Shown in pieces: positions 1 through 5,987 of a DNA stretch of 9,411 nucleotides. Positions within the stretch are counted from its first letter, which is position 1. The number at the start of each line of letters is the position of its first letter. The stretch is taken from positions 1 to 9,411 of the forward strand of contig DATBIO010000301.1 in NCBI GenBank assembly GCA_036556965.1, read 5' to 3'. Below the pieces are notes generated by a model, which saw only the letters and a list, made by a program, of their open reading frames with translations, was not told where the DNA came from and searched no databases. A program made the position numbers and the translations under genes. The stretch is from DATBIO01 sp036556965 (GTDB lineage Bacteria; Acidobacteriota; Vicinamibacteria; Fen-336).

Positions 1-159
1 ACCTCCCTACTGACTGACCGCCGTCGCAATCTCGCCAGGCGCGCGCCTCCAAGGCTGGTGCGACGGCGAATGGTACTACCGCGCACCTCGCCGGAGGCGG
101 ACCGCCTGTTTCAGGGGCCTCAGACCGTCCCGCGGCGTTCCGCGACGCTCCGAGGAAAA

Positions 160-180
160 GTGACACCAACGTGACACAAA
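160..180. repeat. Short direct repeat GTGACAC(C)AA beside the tRNA gene
   Basis: Two near-identical 10-base units, GTGACACCAA (160-169) and GTGACACAAA (171-180), lie one base apart. They are about 55 bases beyond the 3' end of the tRNA-Ala gene and next to its terminator hairpin. Short tandem or direct repeats beside a tRNA 3' end can be recombinase or regulator binding sites. Nothing else in the 1-235 stretch supports an integrated element: there is no integrase fragment and no partial copy of the tRNA end. The role is unknown. The second unit supplies the T-rich tail of the terminator when read on the minus strand. Confidence 0.45.
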
Positions 181-206
181 GGCGGCTCCGAGTTGCCTCG
201 GCCGCC
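174..206 (-). terminator. Rho-independent-like terminator after tRNA-Ala
   Basis: Read on the minus strand, GGCGG-CCGAG pairs with CTCGG-AG-CCGCC around a GCAA (GNRA) tetraloop. This gives ten base pairs with a two-base bulge, followed directly by TTTGTGT. It starts 30 bases after the CCA end of the tRNA, on the same strand, where the tRNA transcript would be expected to end. The T-tract is imperfect, so termination strength is uncertain. Confidence 0.72.
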
Positions 207-235
207 TCGCGTTGTTCCTAGGCTATTGCTGGATT

Positions 236-311
236 TGGTGGAGCTGACGGGGATCGAACCCGTGACCTCGTGAATGCCATTCACGCGCGCTCCCAGCTGC
301 GCTACAGCCCC
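236..311 (-). tRNA. tRNA-Ala (anticodon GGC)
   Basis: The minus strand folds into a complete 76-nt cloverleaf with an encoded CCA end. The acceptor stem is GGGGCTG/CAGCTCC, the D-stem GCGC/GCGC, the anticodon stem CGTGA/TCACG with loop ATGGCAT, and the T-stem ACGGG/CCCGT with loop TTCGATC. The discriminator is A. The anticodon GGC (276-278 on the plus strand, read in reverse) decodes GCC/GCU alanine codons. The acceptor stem has the G3-U70 wobble pair that is the main identity element for alanyl-tRNA synthetase, which independently confirms the assignment. It has its own upstream promoter and a downstream hairpin terminator, so it looks like a single-gene transcription unit. Confidence 0.98.
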
Positions 312-327
312 ACAGGTTGGAACAAGG

Positions 328-357
328 ATCGTATCAGGCGGGGCGGCGCGAGGTCAA
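328..357 (-). promoter_or_regulatory. Sigma70-type promoter for tRNA-Ala
   Basis: On the minus strand TTGACC (357-352) is followed after 18 bases by TACGAT (333-328). TG at 336-335 makes an extended -10 (TGATACGAT). The predicted start near 321 gives a leader of about 10 nt before the mature tRNA 5' end. The -35 hexamer contains the TGA stop codon (356-354) of the anti-sigma gene upstream, so promoter and coding sequence share bases. Confidence 0.65.
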
Positions 358-1088
358 TCCGCGGCCAGGAGCGGCTCCAGGCGCGCCACGGTGGTGGTGA
401 GGGCGCGCTCGAGCGCGTCCACGTTGTCCGCGTCCTCGCTGACCAGGGCCACCACCCTGCCCTCGAGGCGGGTGAGGTGGACGGTGCGGCCCGCCACCCG
501 CGTGCGGCGGGCGCCGTCGAAGCGGACGTGGCCGGGCACGACGTAGAACGAGAGGGTCCGCTCCCGCCCCCCGCCGTAGTAGACGTGGGCCACCCGGCGG
601 TCGGCCAGGGGGCAGAAGCGCGCGCCGAGGATGGCCGCGCCGCCCGCCTGGTCCGGCAGGTAGGGGAGCCGCGTGCCCTTCTCCGCGAACCAGGCCGTGA
701 GGGTGGCGGCGTCGCTGGCCCACACCTGGGCGGGCAGCCGGTCCTTGCCGAAGCAGTGGGCGTGGTCGCGGGCCAGCTCCCAGGCCACGAACGGCGCCGC
801 GTTGCGGCCCCAGAGGGCGACCACGGCCAGGGCCGCGGCCACGGGCAGGGCCACGCGCAGGAAGCGCCCGGGGCGGCGGCGCAGGCGGCTCCGCACGGCG
901 AAGGGGAGGCCCGGAGGCAGCTCGACGGGCGGGATCAGCTTGAGCGCGGCGCGCAGCTCCCGCTCCTCCGCCGCCTGCGCGCGGCAGGACGCGCACTCCG
1001 CGAGGTGCGCCTCCACCGCCGCCGCCGTGGCGGGGTCCAGGGCGCCGTCCACGTGGCCGGTGACCTTCTCGGGGTCGCAGGGGGTCAC
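354..1088 (-). CDS. Membrane zinc anti-sigma factor (zf-HC2 type)
   Basis: A 244-residue protein likely to hold the neighbouring ECF sigma factor inactive at the inner face of the membrane. The N-terminal zinc-binding anti-sigma domain has C4 and the core H28-x3-C32-x2-C35. A basic stretch (about 65-78) leads into one membrane helix (about 76-94). The outer domain (about 100-244) contains an H109-x-H111-C112 cluster and a second cysteine, C159; such residues could sense metal or redox state, but this is inference. The GTG start at 1088 overlaps the sigma stop as GTGA, with GGAGG (1101-1097) 8 bases upstream, so translation is probably coupled and the two proteins made in ratio. The signal that releases the sigma factor cannot be read from sequence. 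Confidence 0.88.
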   Translation of the reverse strand: MTPCDPEKVTGHVDGALDPATAAAVEAHLAECASCRAQAAEERELRAALKLIPPVELPPGLPFAVRSRLRRRPGRFLRVALPVAAALAVVALWGRNAAPFVAWELARDHAHCFGKDRLPAQVWASDAATLTAWFAEKGTRLPYLPDQAGGAAILGARFCPLADRRVAHVYYGGGRERTLSFYVVPGHVRFDGARRTRVAGRTVHLTRLEGRVVALVSEDADNVDALERALTTTVARLEPLLAAD

Positions 1089-1597
1089 GGCCGCTTCCTC
1101 CCTCCCAGGGTCTCGCGCAGCAGGGCGCGGCCGCGGTGGATGCGCGACATCACGGTGCCGATGGGGACGTCGAGGATGCCCGCGATCTCCTGGTAGCTGA
1201 AGTCCTCCACGTCGCGGAGGACGACCGCGGCGCGGAAGGCCTCCGGGAGCTGCTCCAGCGCGCGCGCGAGGTCGGCGCCCTCCACCGCCCGCGCCTCCTG
1301 CGCGGCGGGCACGGCGGGACCCTCGCCCGTGAGCTCGACGGTCTGGGGCCGGCGGCCGGCCCTCCGGAAGCCGTCCGTGCGGACCCGGTACAGGATGGTG
1401 TAGAGCCAGGCCCGGATGTTGGTGCCGGGGGTGTACCCGTCGAAGGCACGGTAGGCCCGCAGATAGGTCTCCTGCACCAGGTCCTCGGCGTCGTGGGCGT
1501 TGCGCGTGAGCCGGCGCGCGGTGGCGTGGAGGGACCCCAGGTGGGCGAGGGCCTCCGCTTCGAAACGCTCCGTGCGCGTCACGTGGGCCGTGGCCAC
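1085..1597 (-). CDS. ECF-family RNA polymerase sigma factor (RpoE-like)
   Basis: A 170-residue group 4 sigma-70 factor that directs RNA polymerase to stress or envelope-response promoters. Region 2 spans about residues 12-79 and includes DAEDLVQETYLRAYR (36-50) and GTNIRAWLYTI (58-68), the -10-recognising core. Region 4 spans about 113-162, with the helix-turn-helix SYQEIAGILDVPIGTVMSRIHRGR split across 134-157. Regions 1 and 3 are absent, as expected for the ECF class. The GTG start at 1597 follows a purine-rich AGGACGGGG about 6-14 bases upstream; a second GTG five codons in is also possible. The anti-sigma gene follows with a 4-base overlap. ECF factors commonly transcribe their own operon, but I could not find a convincing ECF-type promoter upstream. 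Confidence 0.93.
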   Translation of the reverse strand: MATAHVTRTERFEAEALAHLGSLHATARRLTRNAHDAEDLVQETYLRAYRAFDGYTPGTNIRAWLYTILYRVRTDGFRRAGRRPQTVELTGEGPAVPAAQEARAVEGADLARALEQLPEAFRAAVVLRDVEDFSYQEIAGILDVPIGTVMSRIHRGRALLRETLGGRKRP

Positions 1598-1684
1598 GCC
1601 AGCCCCGTCCTGAGGACAGAACGGCGCGTCCGTGTCTCCTATTCCCGAGGGCCGGATTCTGCCACGCCCGCGCGGCGGGGCGGG

Positions 1685-1714
1685 CCCCCCCCCGCTTCTC
1701 GTCCCCGCCCCCCC
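1685..1714 (-). other. G-tract cluster in the sigma operon leader
   Basis: The plus strand carries runs of nine C (1685-1693), four C (1703-1706) and seven C (1708-1714), so the sense strand of the sigma operon has G7, G4 and G9 runs about 90-120 bases before the start codon. These runs could supply four G-tracts for a quadruplex in DNA or leader RNA, and the homopolymers are prone to slippage. The rest of the 1598-1842 spacer shows no ORF with coding character. Confidence 0.4.
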
Positions 1715-1759
1715 GGCGGCGACCGCCCGGCCGGTTGCGCGGGAAAGTTTTATAGTTCA

Positions 1760-1788
1760 TTGACGGTCCCCCACCCCTGGTCCAGAAT
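1760..1788 (+). promoter_or_regulatory. Sigma70-type promoter for the merR-like/hybrid kinase pair
   Basis: TTGACG (1760-1765) is separated by exactly 17 bases from CAGAAT (1783-1788), close to the TTGACA-N17-TATAAT consensus. An AT-rich patch (1744-1760) lies just upstream and could act as an UP-like element. The predicted start near 1795 gives a leader of about 18 nt to GTG 1813 or about 48 nt to ATG 1843. Confidence 0.6.
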
Positions 1789-1842
1789 CGAAATGAGGGT
1801 GGTGCAGCGCAGGTGCCGCCCACAGCATCGATCGACCACGGC

Positions 1843-2226
1843 ATGAAGTACCTCACCACCCTCGAGGTTGCGCACGAGCTGAAGGTCAGCAAGCAGACGC
1901 TGCTGAACTGGCTGTACGCGGGCAAGGTCCCGGAGCCGCCCCGCAACCGCAAGGGCTACCGGCTCTGGAGCCCCTCGCGGGTGACCCTGGTGAAGAAGCT
2001 GATCGGCGAGGGCCGCCTGCACAAGCGCACGGTGGTGCACCGCGAGGCCTCCAACCGCCCCGACGTGCTGATGGAGTTCGCGCGCGAGGTGAACCAGTTC
2101 CTGCGCGACGGCAAGATCGACACCGACGCCTTCCTGCGCGAGCTGGGCAAGATCAACGCCTCCGTGGCCCGGCGCATGGGCCCGCGCCGCGCGGCGGGGG
2201 CCAGCCGCGGCTCGCGGGCGGTCTGA
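1843..2226 (+). CDS. MerR-type DNA-binding regulator (short)
   Basis: A 127-residue protein with a MerR-like winged helix-turn-helix at the N-terminus. The helix-turn-helix is LTTLEVAHELKVSKQTLLNW (residues 4-23), followed by a wing in RNRKGYRLWSPSRV (34-47). The rest (about 50-110) is charged and helical, shorter than the coiled coil plus effector domain of full MerR proteins. There is no cysteine, so MerR-style metal sensing through thiols is unlikely. The ATG at 1843 starts right at the domain but has no clear Shine-Dalgarno; an in-frame GTG at 1813, behind GAGGG (1795-1799), would add ten residues. It is the first gene after the 1760-1788 promoter and 23 bases before the hybrid kinase, suggesting co-transcription. 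Its target genes are unknown. Confidence 0.85.
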   Translation: MKYLTTLEVAHELKVSKQTLLNWLYAGKVPEPPRNRKGYRLWSPSRVTLVKKLIGEGRLHKRTVVHREASNRPDVLMEFAREVNQFLRDGKIDTDAFLRELGKINASVARRMGPRRAAGASRGSRAV

Positions 2227-2249
2227 GGGGCCGTCCCGCCCCGCCGCCC

Positions 2250-3869
2250 GTGCTCGAGACCAAGCATCGCCCCGAGCGGCGCGCCACCTCGGGCCACCTG
2301 CGCGCCATCCTCGAGGGCGCCCTGGACGCGGTGGTGGTCATGGACGCCACCGGCCGCATCACCTTCTGGAACGCGCGGGCGGAAGAGGTCTTCGGCTGGA
2401 CGGCGGCGGAGGCGGTGGGGGGCGACCTGGCCGAGCTCATCATCCCCCCGGACGACCGGGAGGGCTACCGCGCCAGCCTCGCCCACTTCCTGAGCACGGG
2501 CCAGGGCGCGCCCCTGGGCGGGCTGCACGAGGTCACCGCGGTGCGCAAGAGCGGGGAGACCTTCGCCGCCGAGATGGCCCTCACCCACGTGCGCCAGGGC
2601 GAGTACCACACCTTCAGCGCCTTCCTGCGCGACATCACCGGCCGCGCCCATGCCGAGCGGGAGCGCGAGCGGCTCCTCCAGGCGGCGGAGCACGCGCGGG
2701 ACGAGGCGGAGGCGGCCAGCCGGGCCAAGGACGAGTTCCTGGCCACCCTCTCGCACGAGCTGCGCACCCCGCTGACCTCCATCGTGGGCTGGGTCTACTT
2801 CCTGCGCACCCGCCCCTACGACCCCGAGCTCCTGGCCAAGGGGCTGGAAGTCATCGACCGCAACGCGGTGCTGCAGGAGCGCCTGGTCTCCGAGATCCTC
2901 GACATGTCGCGCATCCTCAACGCGCGCCTGCGCCTGAACATGCGCCCGGTCTGGCTGGCCCCCCTGGTGGCGCGCGCGGTCGAGAACCTCATGTCGGCGG
3001 CGCGCGCCAAGGGCGTCAGGGTCCAGCTCCTCCTCGACCCCACCGCCGGGCCCTGCCAGGGGGACGCGGACCGCCTGCAGCAGGTGGCCTGGAACCTCGT
3101 CTCCAACGCGGTGAAGTTCACGCCCGCGGGGGGCAGGGTCACCGTGCGCCTGACCATGGGGGGCGGCCACGTGGAGCTGGCCGTGCAGGACAGCGGCGTG
3201 GGCATCGCGCACGCCATGCTGCCCCACGTCTTCGACCTCTTCCGCCAGGGCGACGCCTCCAACACCCGGTCCCACGGGGGGCTGGGCCTGGGCCTCGCCT
3301 TCGTGCGCCACCTGGTCGACCTGCACGGGGGGACGGTGACCGCCCAGAGCCAGGGCGAGGGCCAGGGCGCCACCTTCACCGTGCGGCTGCCGTGCGTGCC
3401 CTCCGTGCCCGGAGCGGCGGAGCCGGCGGCGGGCCTGGAGCGCGACCAGGACGCGGTGCTTCCCGGGGCGCCGTTCTACCTGGAGGGCGTGAGGGTCGTC
3501 CTGGCCGACAGCTCCGACGACGCGCGCGACGTGCTCGCGGCCATCCTGGAGCAGCACGGCGCCCACGTGGCGGGCGCGGGCTCGGTGGCGGAGGCGCTGG
3601 CCGCCGTGGCCCGCACGCGCCCCCACGTCCTCGTCACCGACCTCGACCTGCCCGACGGCAGCGGCTACGCGCTGCTCGCGCGCGTCCACGCCCTGCCCGA
3701 CGAGGAGGGCGGGCGCACCCCCGCCGCCGCCCTCAGCGGCTACGCCCGCACCGACGACCGCGTGCAGACGCTCCTGGCCGGCTTCGCCCTCCACCTGGCC
3801 AAGCCCGTGCAGCCGGCGGAGCTGGTGGCCGCGGTGGGCAGCCTGGCCGGCAAGCCGCGCGCGTCCTAG
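2250..3869 (+). CDS. Soluble PAS-domain hybrid histidine kinase with C-terminal receiver
   Basis: A 539-residue two-component signalling protein. A PAS sensor domain (about 15-133) is joined by a charged linker helix (134-160) to HisKA, with the phosphoacceptor H169 in SHELRTP. The HATPase domain has the N-box (N282, N286), G1 (DSGVGI, 314-319), the F-box (F328, F331) and G2 (GGLGLGLA, 343-350). The receiver (about 413-535) has acidic D420 and D423/D424, phosphoacceptor D464, S496 and K518. Every catalytic position is intact, so it should autophosphorylate and pass phosphate to its own receiver. No signal peptide or membrane segment is visible, so the stimulus is probably cytoplasmic. There is no output domain and no separate response regulator nearby; a phosphotransfer partner elsewhere is likely. 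The GTG start at 2250 lacks a nearby SD; a GGGGC/GCCCC hairpin (2227-2242) lies before it. Confidence 0.95.
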   Translation: MLETKHRPERRATSGHLRAILEGALDAVVVMDATGRITFWNARAEEVFGWTAAEAVGGDLAELIIPPDDREGYRASLAHFLSTGQGAPLGGLHEVTAVRKSGETFAAEMALTHVRQGEYHTFSAFLRDITGRAHAERERERLLQAAEHARDEAEAASRAKDEFLATLSHELRTPLTSIVGWVYFLRTRPYDPELLAKGLEVIDRNAVLQERLVSEILDMSRILNARLRLNMRPVWLAPLVARAVENLMSAARAKGVRVQLLLDPTAGPCQGDADRLQQVAWNLVSNAVKFTPAGGRVTVRLTMGGGHVELAVQDSGVGIAHAMLPHVFDLFRQGDASNTRSHGGLGLGLAFVRHLVDLHGGTVTAQSQGEGQGATFTVRLPCVPSVPGAAEPAAGLERDQDAVLPGAPFYLEGVRVVLADSSDDARDVLAAILEQHGAHVAGAGSVAEALAAVARTRPHVLVTDLDLPDGSGYALLARVHALPDEEGGRTPAAALSGYARTDDRVQTLLAGFALHLAKPVQPAELVAAVGSLAGKPRAS

Positions 3870-3887
3870 CCCCGCCGCGGACGGGGC
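3869..3887. terminator. Hairpin between convergent genes (possible bidirectional terminator)
   Basis: GCCCCG (3869-3874) and CGGGGC (3882-3887) form a six-pair GC stem with a seven-base loop. It sits in the 21-base gap between the kinase stop and the ferredoxin stop, where both transcripts should end. There is no T-tract on either side, so it may only be an RNA-stabilising hairpin. Confidence 0.35.
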
Positions 3888-3890
3888 GCC

Positions 3891-4217
3891 TCACTCCCAC
3901 GGGATGTCGGGCATGAGCAGCCGCTCGACCGGCTCCCCGCCCACCACGTGCCGTTCGCAGATCTCCTCGAGGTCGGCTTCCGTCACCTTCGCGTACCACA
4001 CGTTCTCCGGGTAGACGGCCAGCGTCACCCCCTGGCTGCAGTGCTTCAGGCAGTTCGCGCGGGTCACGATCACGCGGTCCTTCAGCCCCCGCGCGCGCGT
4101 CATCTCCTTCAGGCGGTCGAAGAGGGCCTCCGAGCCCTTCTGCGCGCAGGAGCCCTTGGGGTTGTCGGGCGGGCGGGCGTTGAGGCACACGAGGAGGTGG
4201 CGCTCGGGCTTCGGCAT
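3891..4217 (-). CDS. Thioredoxin-fold [2Fe-2S] ferredoxin
   Basis: A 108-residue small iron-sulfur protein of the thioredoxin-like ferredoxin family, likely a cytoplasmic electron carrier. The cluster ligands expected for the family are present as C11-x12-C24 and C56-x3-C60; C87 is an extra cysteine. The LLVCLN start strand, the GSCAQKGS loop and the RANCLKHCSQGVTLAVYP segment are typical, as is the length. The ATG at 4217 is six bases after a perfect TATAAT (4229-4224), which leaves almost no leader and no room for a Shine-Dalgarno; the message may be leaderless. It stands alone on this strand, so its redox partner is not apparent. The adjacent DUF4412 and rhodanese genes are divergent and give no firm pathway link. 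Confidence 0.92.
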   Translation of the reverse strand: MPKPERHLLVCLNARPPDNPKGSCAQKGSEALFDRLKEMTRARGLKDRVIVTRANCLKHCSQGVTLAVYPENVWYAKVTEADLEEICERHVVGGEPVERLLMPDIPWE

Positions 4218-4223
4218 GGCCCG

Positions 4224-4231
4224 ATTATAAT
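4224..4231. promoter_or_regulatory. Symmetric -10 box (ATTATAAT) shared by divergent genes
   Basis: ATTATAAT is its own reverse complement, so a consensus TATAAT is present on both strands (4226-4231 plus; 4229-4224 minus). It lies between the ferredoxin start (4217, leftward) and the DUF4412 start (4293, rightward), in otherwise very GC-rich DNA. No convincing -35 element is found at 16-18 bases on either side. Initiation leftward would fall at or next to the ferredoxin ATG; rightward it would give a leader of about 55 nt. Confidence 0.5.
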
Positions 4232-4275
4232 GAGCCCCTCGCCGGTGGCCTTCCGGACCACACCCGATCGGCGCG

Positions 4276-4282
4276 AAGGAGG
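4276..4282 (+). promoter_or_regulatory. Consensus ribosome binding site of the DUF4412 gene
   Basis: AAGGAGG, a full match to the anti-Shine-Dalgarno, sits 10 bases before the ATG at 4293. It fixes the start and contrasts with the weak or absent sites of several neighbours, suggesting this secreted protein is well translated. Confidence 0.8.
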
Positions 4283-4292
4283 CTAGGGACCC

Positions 4293-5108
4293 ATGCGTTT
4301 CGTTGCCAATGGACGTGCGCTGGCGCTGGGCGCGGCGCTCGCGGCGCCGGCGCTGGCGGCCGCGGACGACCTGACCATCGTTTCCAGGAGCACCCGCAAC
4401 CAGGACCCGCCCAGGGTCACCACCAGCTACATCTCCAGCGAGAAGATCCGCATGGCGACCGCGGACGGGAACGAGGTGCTGGCGGAGCCGGCCGCGGGCA
4501 CGTTCACCCTGATCGACAACAAGAAGAAGGAGTACTACGTCGTGACCCGGCAGGACATGGAGGCTTTCTCCGCGCAGGTGGCCGCGCGCATGAAGGAGAT
4601 GGAGCCCCAGATGAAGAAGGCCCAGGAGCAGATGAAGAACCTGCCCCCGGAGATGCAGCAGAAGATGGCCGGCCTCATGGGCGGCGCCGCGGCCGCGGTG
4701 ACGGTGGCCAAGGGGCCGGGCTCGCGGACCATCGCCGGCTACAAGTGCGACAACTGGACGGTCTCCCTGGGCGAGATGTCGCGGACGGAGCAGTGCCTGA
4801 GCACGGAGGTGCCCTTCCCCCCGCAGGCCTGGGCCTCGTACCAGGACTTCGCCAACTCCATGAAGAGCGCCATGGCCTCCATGGGGCCCATGGGGCAGGG
4901 CATCGCCCAGATGCAGGAGAAGATGAAGGAGATGAAGGGCCTGCCCCTGGCCAGCTCGACCACCACCACCCTCATGGGGAAGAGCAACACCGACACGCAG
5001 GAAGTGACGGAGATCAAGAAGGGCGCCATCCCCGCCGCGGCCTGGGTGATCCCCGCCGGCTACAAGCAGGTGGAGTCGCCCATGGCCAAGATGGCCAAGC
5101 AGAAGTAG
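4293..5108 (+). CDS. Secreted Met-rich DUF4412-type protein
   Basis: A 271-residue exported protein of unknown function. Residues 1-24 form a Sec signal peptide with an Ala-rich core and a likely cut after ALAA before DDLTI. The mature part shows the DUF4412-like pattern: an N-terminal strand-rich half (YISSEKIRM..., TLIDNKKKEYYVV), then IAGYKCDNW (147-155) with C152, and C168 about 16 residues on, which could form a disulfide. Two Met/Lys/Gln-rich helical stretches (about 98-128 and 186-216) are striking; Met-rich segments can bind Cu(I) or be oxidised, but no such function is known here. The start is fixed by a perfect AAGGAGG. The TAG stop is followed in the same frame by the sulfurtransferase. 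Confidence 0.85.
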   Translation: MRFVANGRALALGAALAAPALAAADDLTIVSRSTRNQDPPRVTTSYISSEKIRMATADGNEVLAEPAAGTFTLIDNKKKEYYVVTRQDMEAFSAQVAARMKEMEPQMKKAQEQMKNLPPEMQQKMAGLMGGAAAAVTVAKGPGSRTIAGYKCDNWTVSLGEMSRTEQCLSTEVPFPPQAWASYQDFANSMKSAMASMGPMGQGIAQMQEKMKEMKGLPLASSTTTTLMGKSNTDTQEVTEIKKGAIPAAAWVIPAGYKQVESPMAKMAKQK

Positions 5109-5111
5109 GCG

Positions 5112-5987
5112 CTGGACCCCGTCGTCTCCACCGGCTGGCTGGGCGCGCACCTCCACGACCCGGGGGTGCGCGTGGCCGACGTGCGGTGGTACCTCGACCC
5201 CGCCCGCCGCGGCCGGGATGCCTGGGCCGCGGGCCACGTCCCCGGCGCCGTCTTCCTCGACGTAGAGCAGGACCTCTCCGCTCCCGGCGGCCGCCGCGGG
5301 GGCCCGCTCGGACGCCACCCCTGGCCCTCCGGGGAGCAGGTGGCGCGGGTCCTGGGCCAGGCGGGCATCGGCCCCGGCGTCCGGGTGGTGGCCTACGACG
5401 ACCAGGCCGGGGCCACGGCGGCGCGGCTGTGGTACCTCCTGCGCGCCCACGGCCACGACGAGGTGGCCGTGCTGGACGGGGGCTTCCCGAAGTGGGCCGC
5501 CGAGGGTCGCCCGGTGACGACGGAGGCCGCTCGCCCGGAGCCGCGGGAGTTCGCGGGCCGCCTGCGCCCGGGCTTCGTGGTGACCAAGGACGAGATGCAG
5601 GGCCGCGGCGGGGACGCCCTCGTCCTCGACGCGCGGGCCGCCGAGCGCTATCGGGGCGAGAGCGAGCCCATCGACTCGCGCGCCGGCCACGTGCCCGGCG
5701 CGGTGAGCGCGCCCTTCGCGGGCAACCTCACGGTCGGCCCCCTCCCCGTCTTCCGCAGCGCCGCGGAGCTGCGCGCCCGCTACGAGGACCTGGGCGCGGG
5801 CCGCCGCGAGCCCATCGTCTACTGCGGCTCGGGGGTGACCGCCTGCCACGACCTGCTCGCCCTGCACCTGGCCGGCCTGGGCGGCCGCCTCTACGCCGGG
5901 TCGTGGAGCGAGTGGAGCGCGGATCCCGCCCTGCCCGTGGAGACCGGCGGCCCCGAGGGCTCAGCCCGGAGGGAAGACCTCTCGTAG
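5112..5987 (+). CDS. sseA: 3-mercaptopyruvate sulfurtransferase-type tandem rhodanese
   Basis: A two-domain rhodanese that transfers sulfur from a donor to a thiol or cyanide acceptor in the cytoplasm. The N-terminal domain is catalytically dead (VVAYDDQAG, with no Cys), as is normal for the family. The C-terminal domain has the active loop CGSGVTA, with nucleophile C238 if counted from 5112. CG(S/A)GVT marks mercaptopyruvate rather than thiosulfate specificity. The family's N-terminal VSTxWLxxHL segment is encoded from 5121, before any ATG or GTG; the first usual start, GTG 5166, would remove it and has no SD. I therefore place the start at CTG 5112, giving 291 residues, only three bases after the DUF4412 stop. 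The C-terminus extends past the usual LPVETG end and overlaps rmlC tail to tail. Confidence 0.85.
   Translation: MDPVVSTGWLGAHLHDPGVRVADVRWYLDPARRGRDAWAAGHVPGAVFLDVEQDLSAPGGRRGGPLGRHPWPSGEQVARVLGQAGIGPGVRVVAYDDQAGATAARLWYLLRAHGHDEVAVLDGGFPKWAAEGRPVTTEAARPEPREFAGRLRPGFVVTKDEMQGRGGDALVLDARAAERYRGESEPIDSRAGHVPGAVSAPFAGNLTVGPLPVFRSAAELRARYEDLGAGRREPIVYCGSGVTACHDLLALHLAGLGGRLYAGSWSEWSADPALPVETGGPEGSARREDLS

Noticed and set aside
1..159. C-terminal fragment of an upstream gene ending at TGA 161-163
   Set aside because: The frame is open only from base 14, and its peptide is Arg-rich with no resemblance to any family I know.
1741..1760. ECF-type or sigma70 promoter for the sigma operon on the minus strand (TGAAC..., TATAAA)
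   Set aside because: A TATAAA and a TGAAC occur, but no partner hexamer at a proper spacing was found for either.
2227..2242. GGGGC/GCCCC hairpin as a terminator between the MerR-like gene and the kinase
   Set aside because: No T-tract, and the two genes are close and co-directional, so termination here would make little sense; at most it affects kinase translation.
3891..5867. Long minus-strand open frame ending with the ferredoxin
   Set aside because: Only the last 108 codons resemble a protein family; the upstream part is antisense to DUF4412 and the sulfurtransferase.
5957..5967. GGGC-TCA-GCCC hairpin at the rmlC stop as a terminator
   Set aside because: Only four pairs, no T-tract on either strand, and within coding sequence of the opposite gene.
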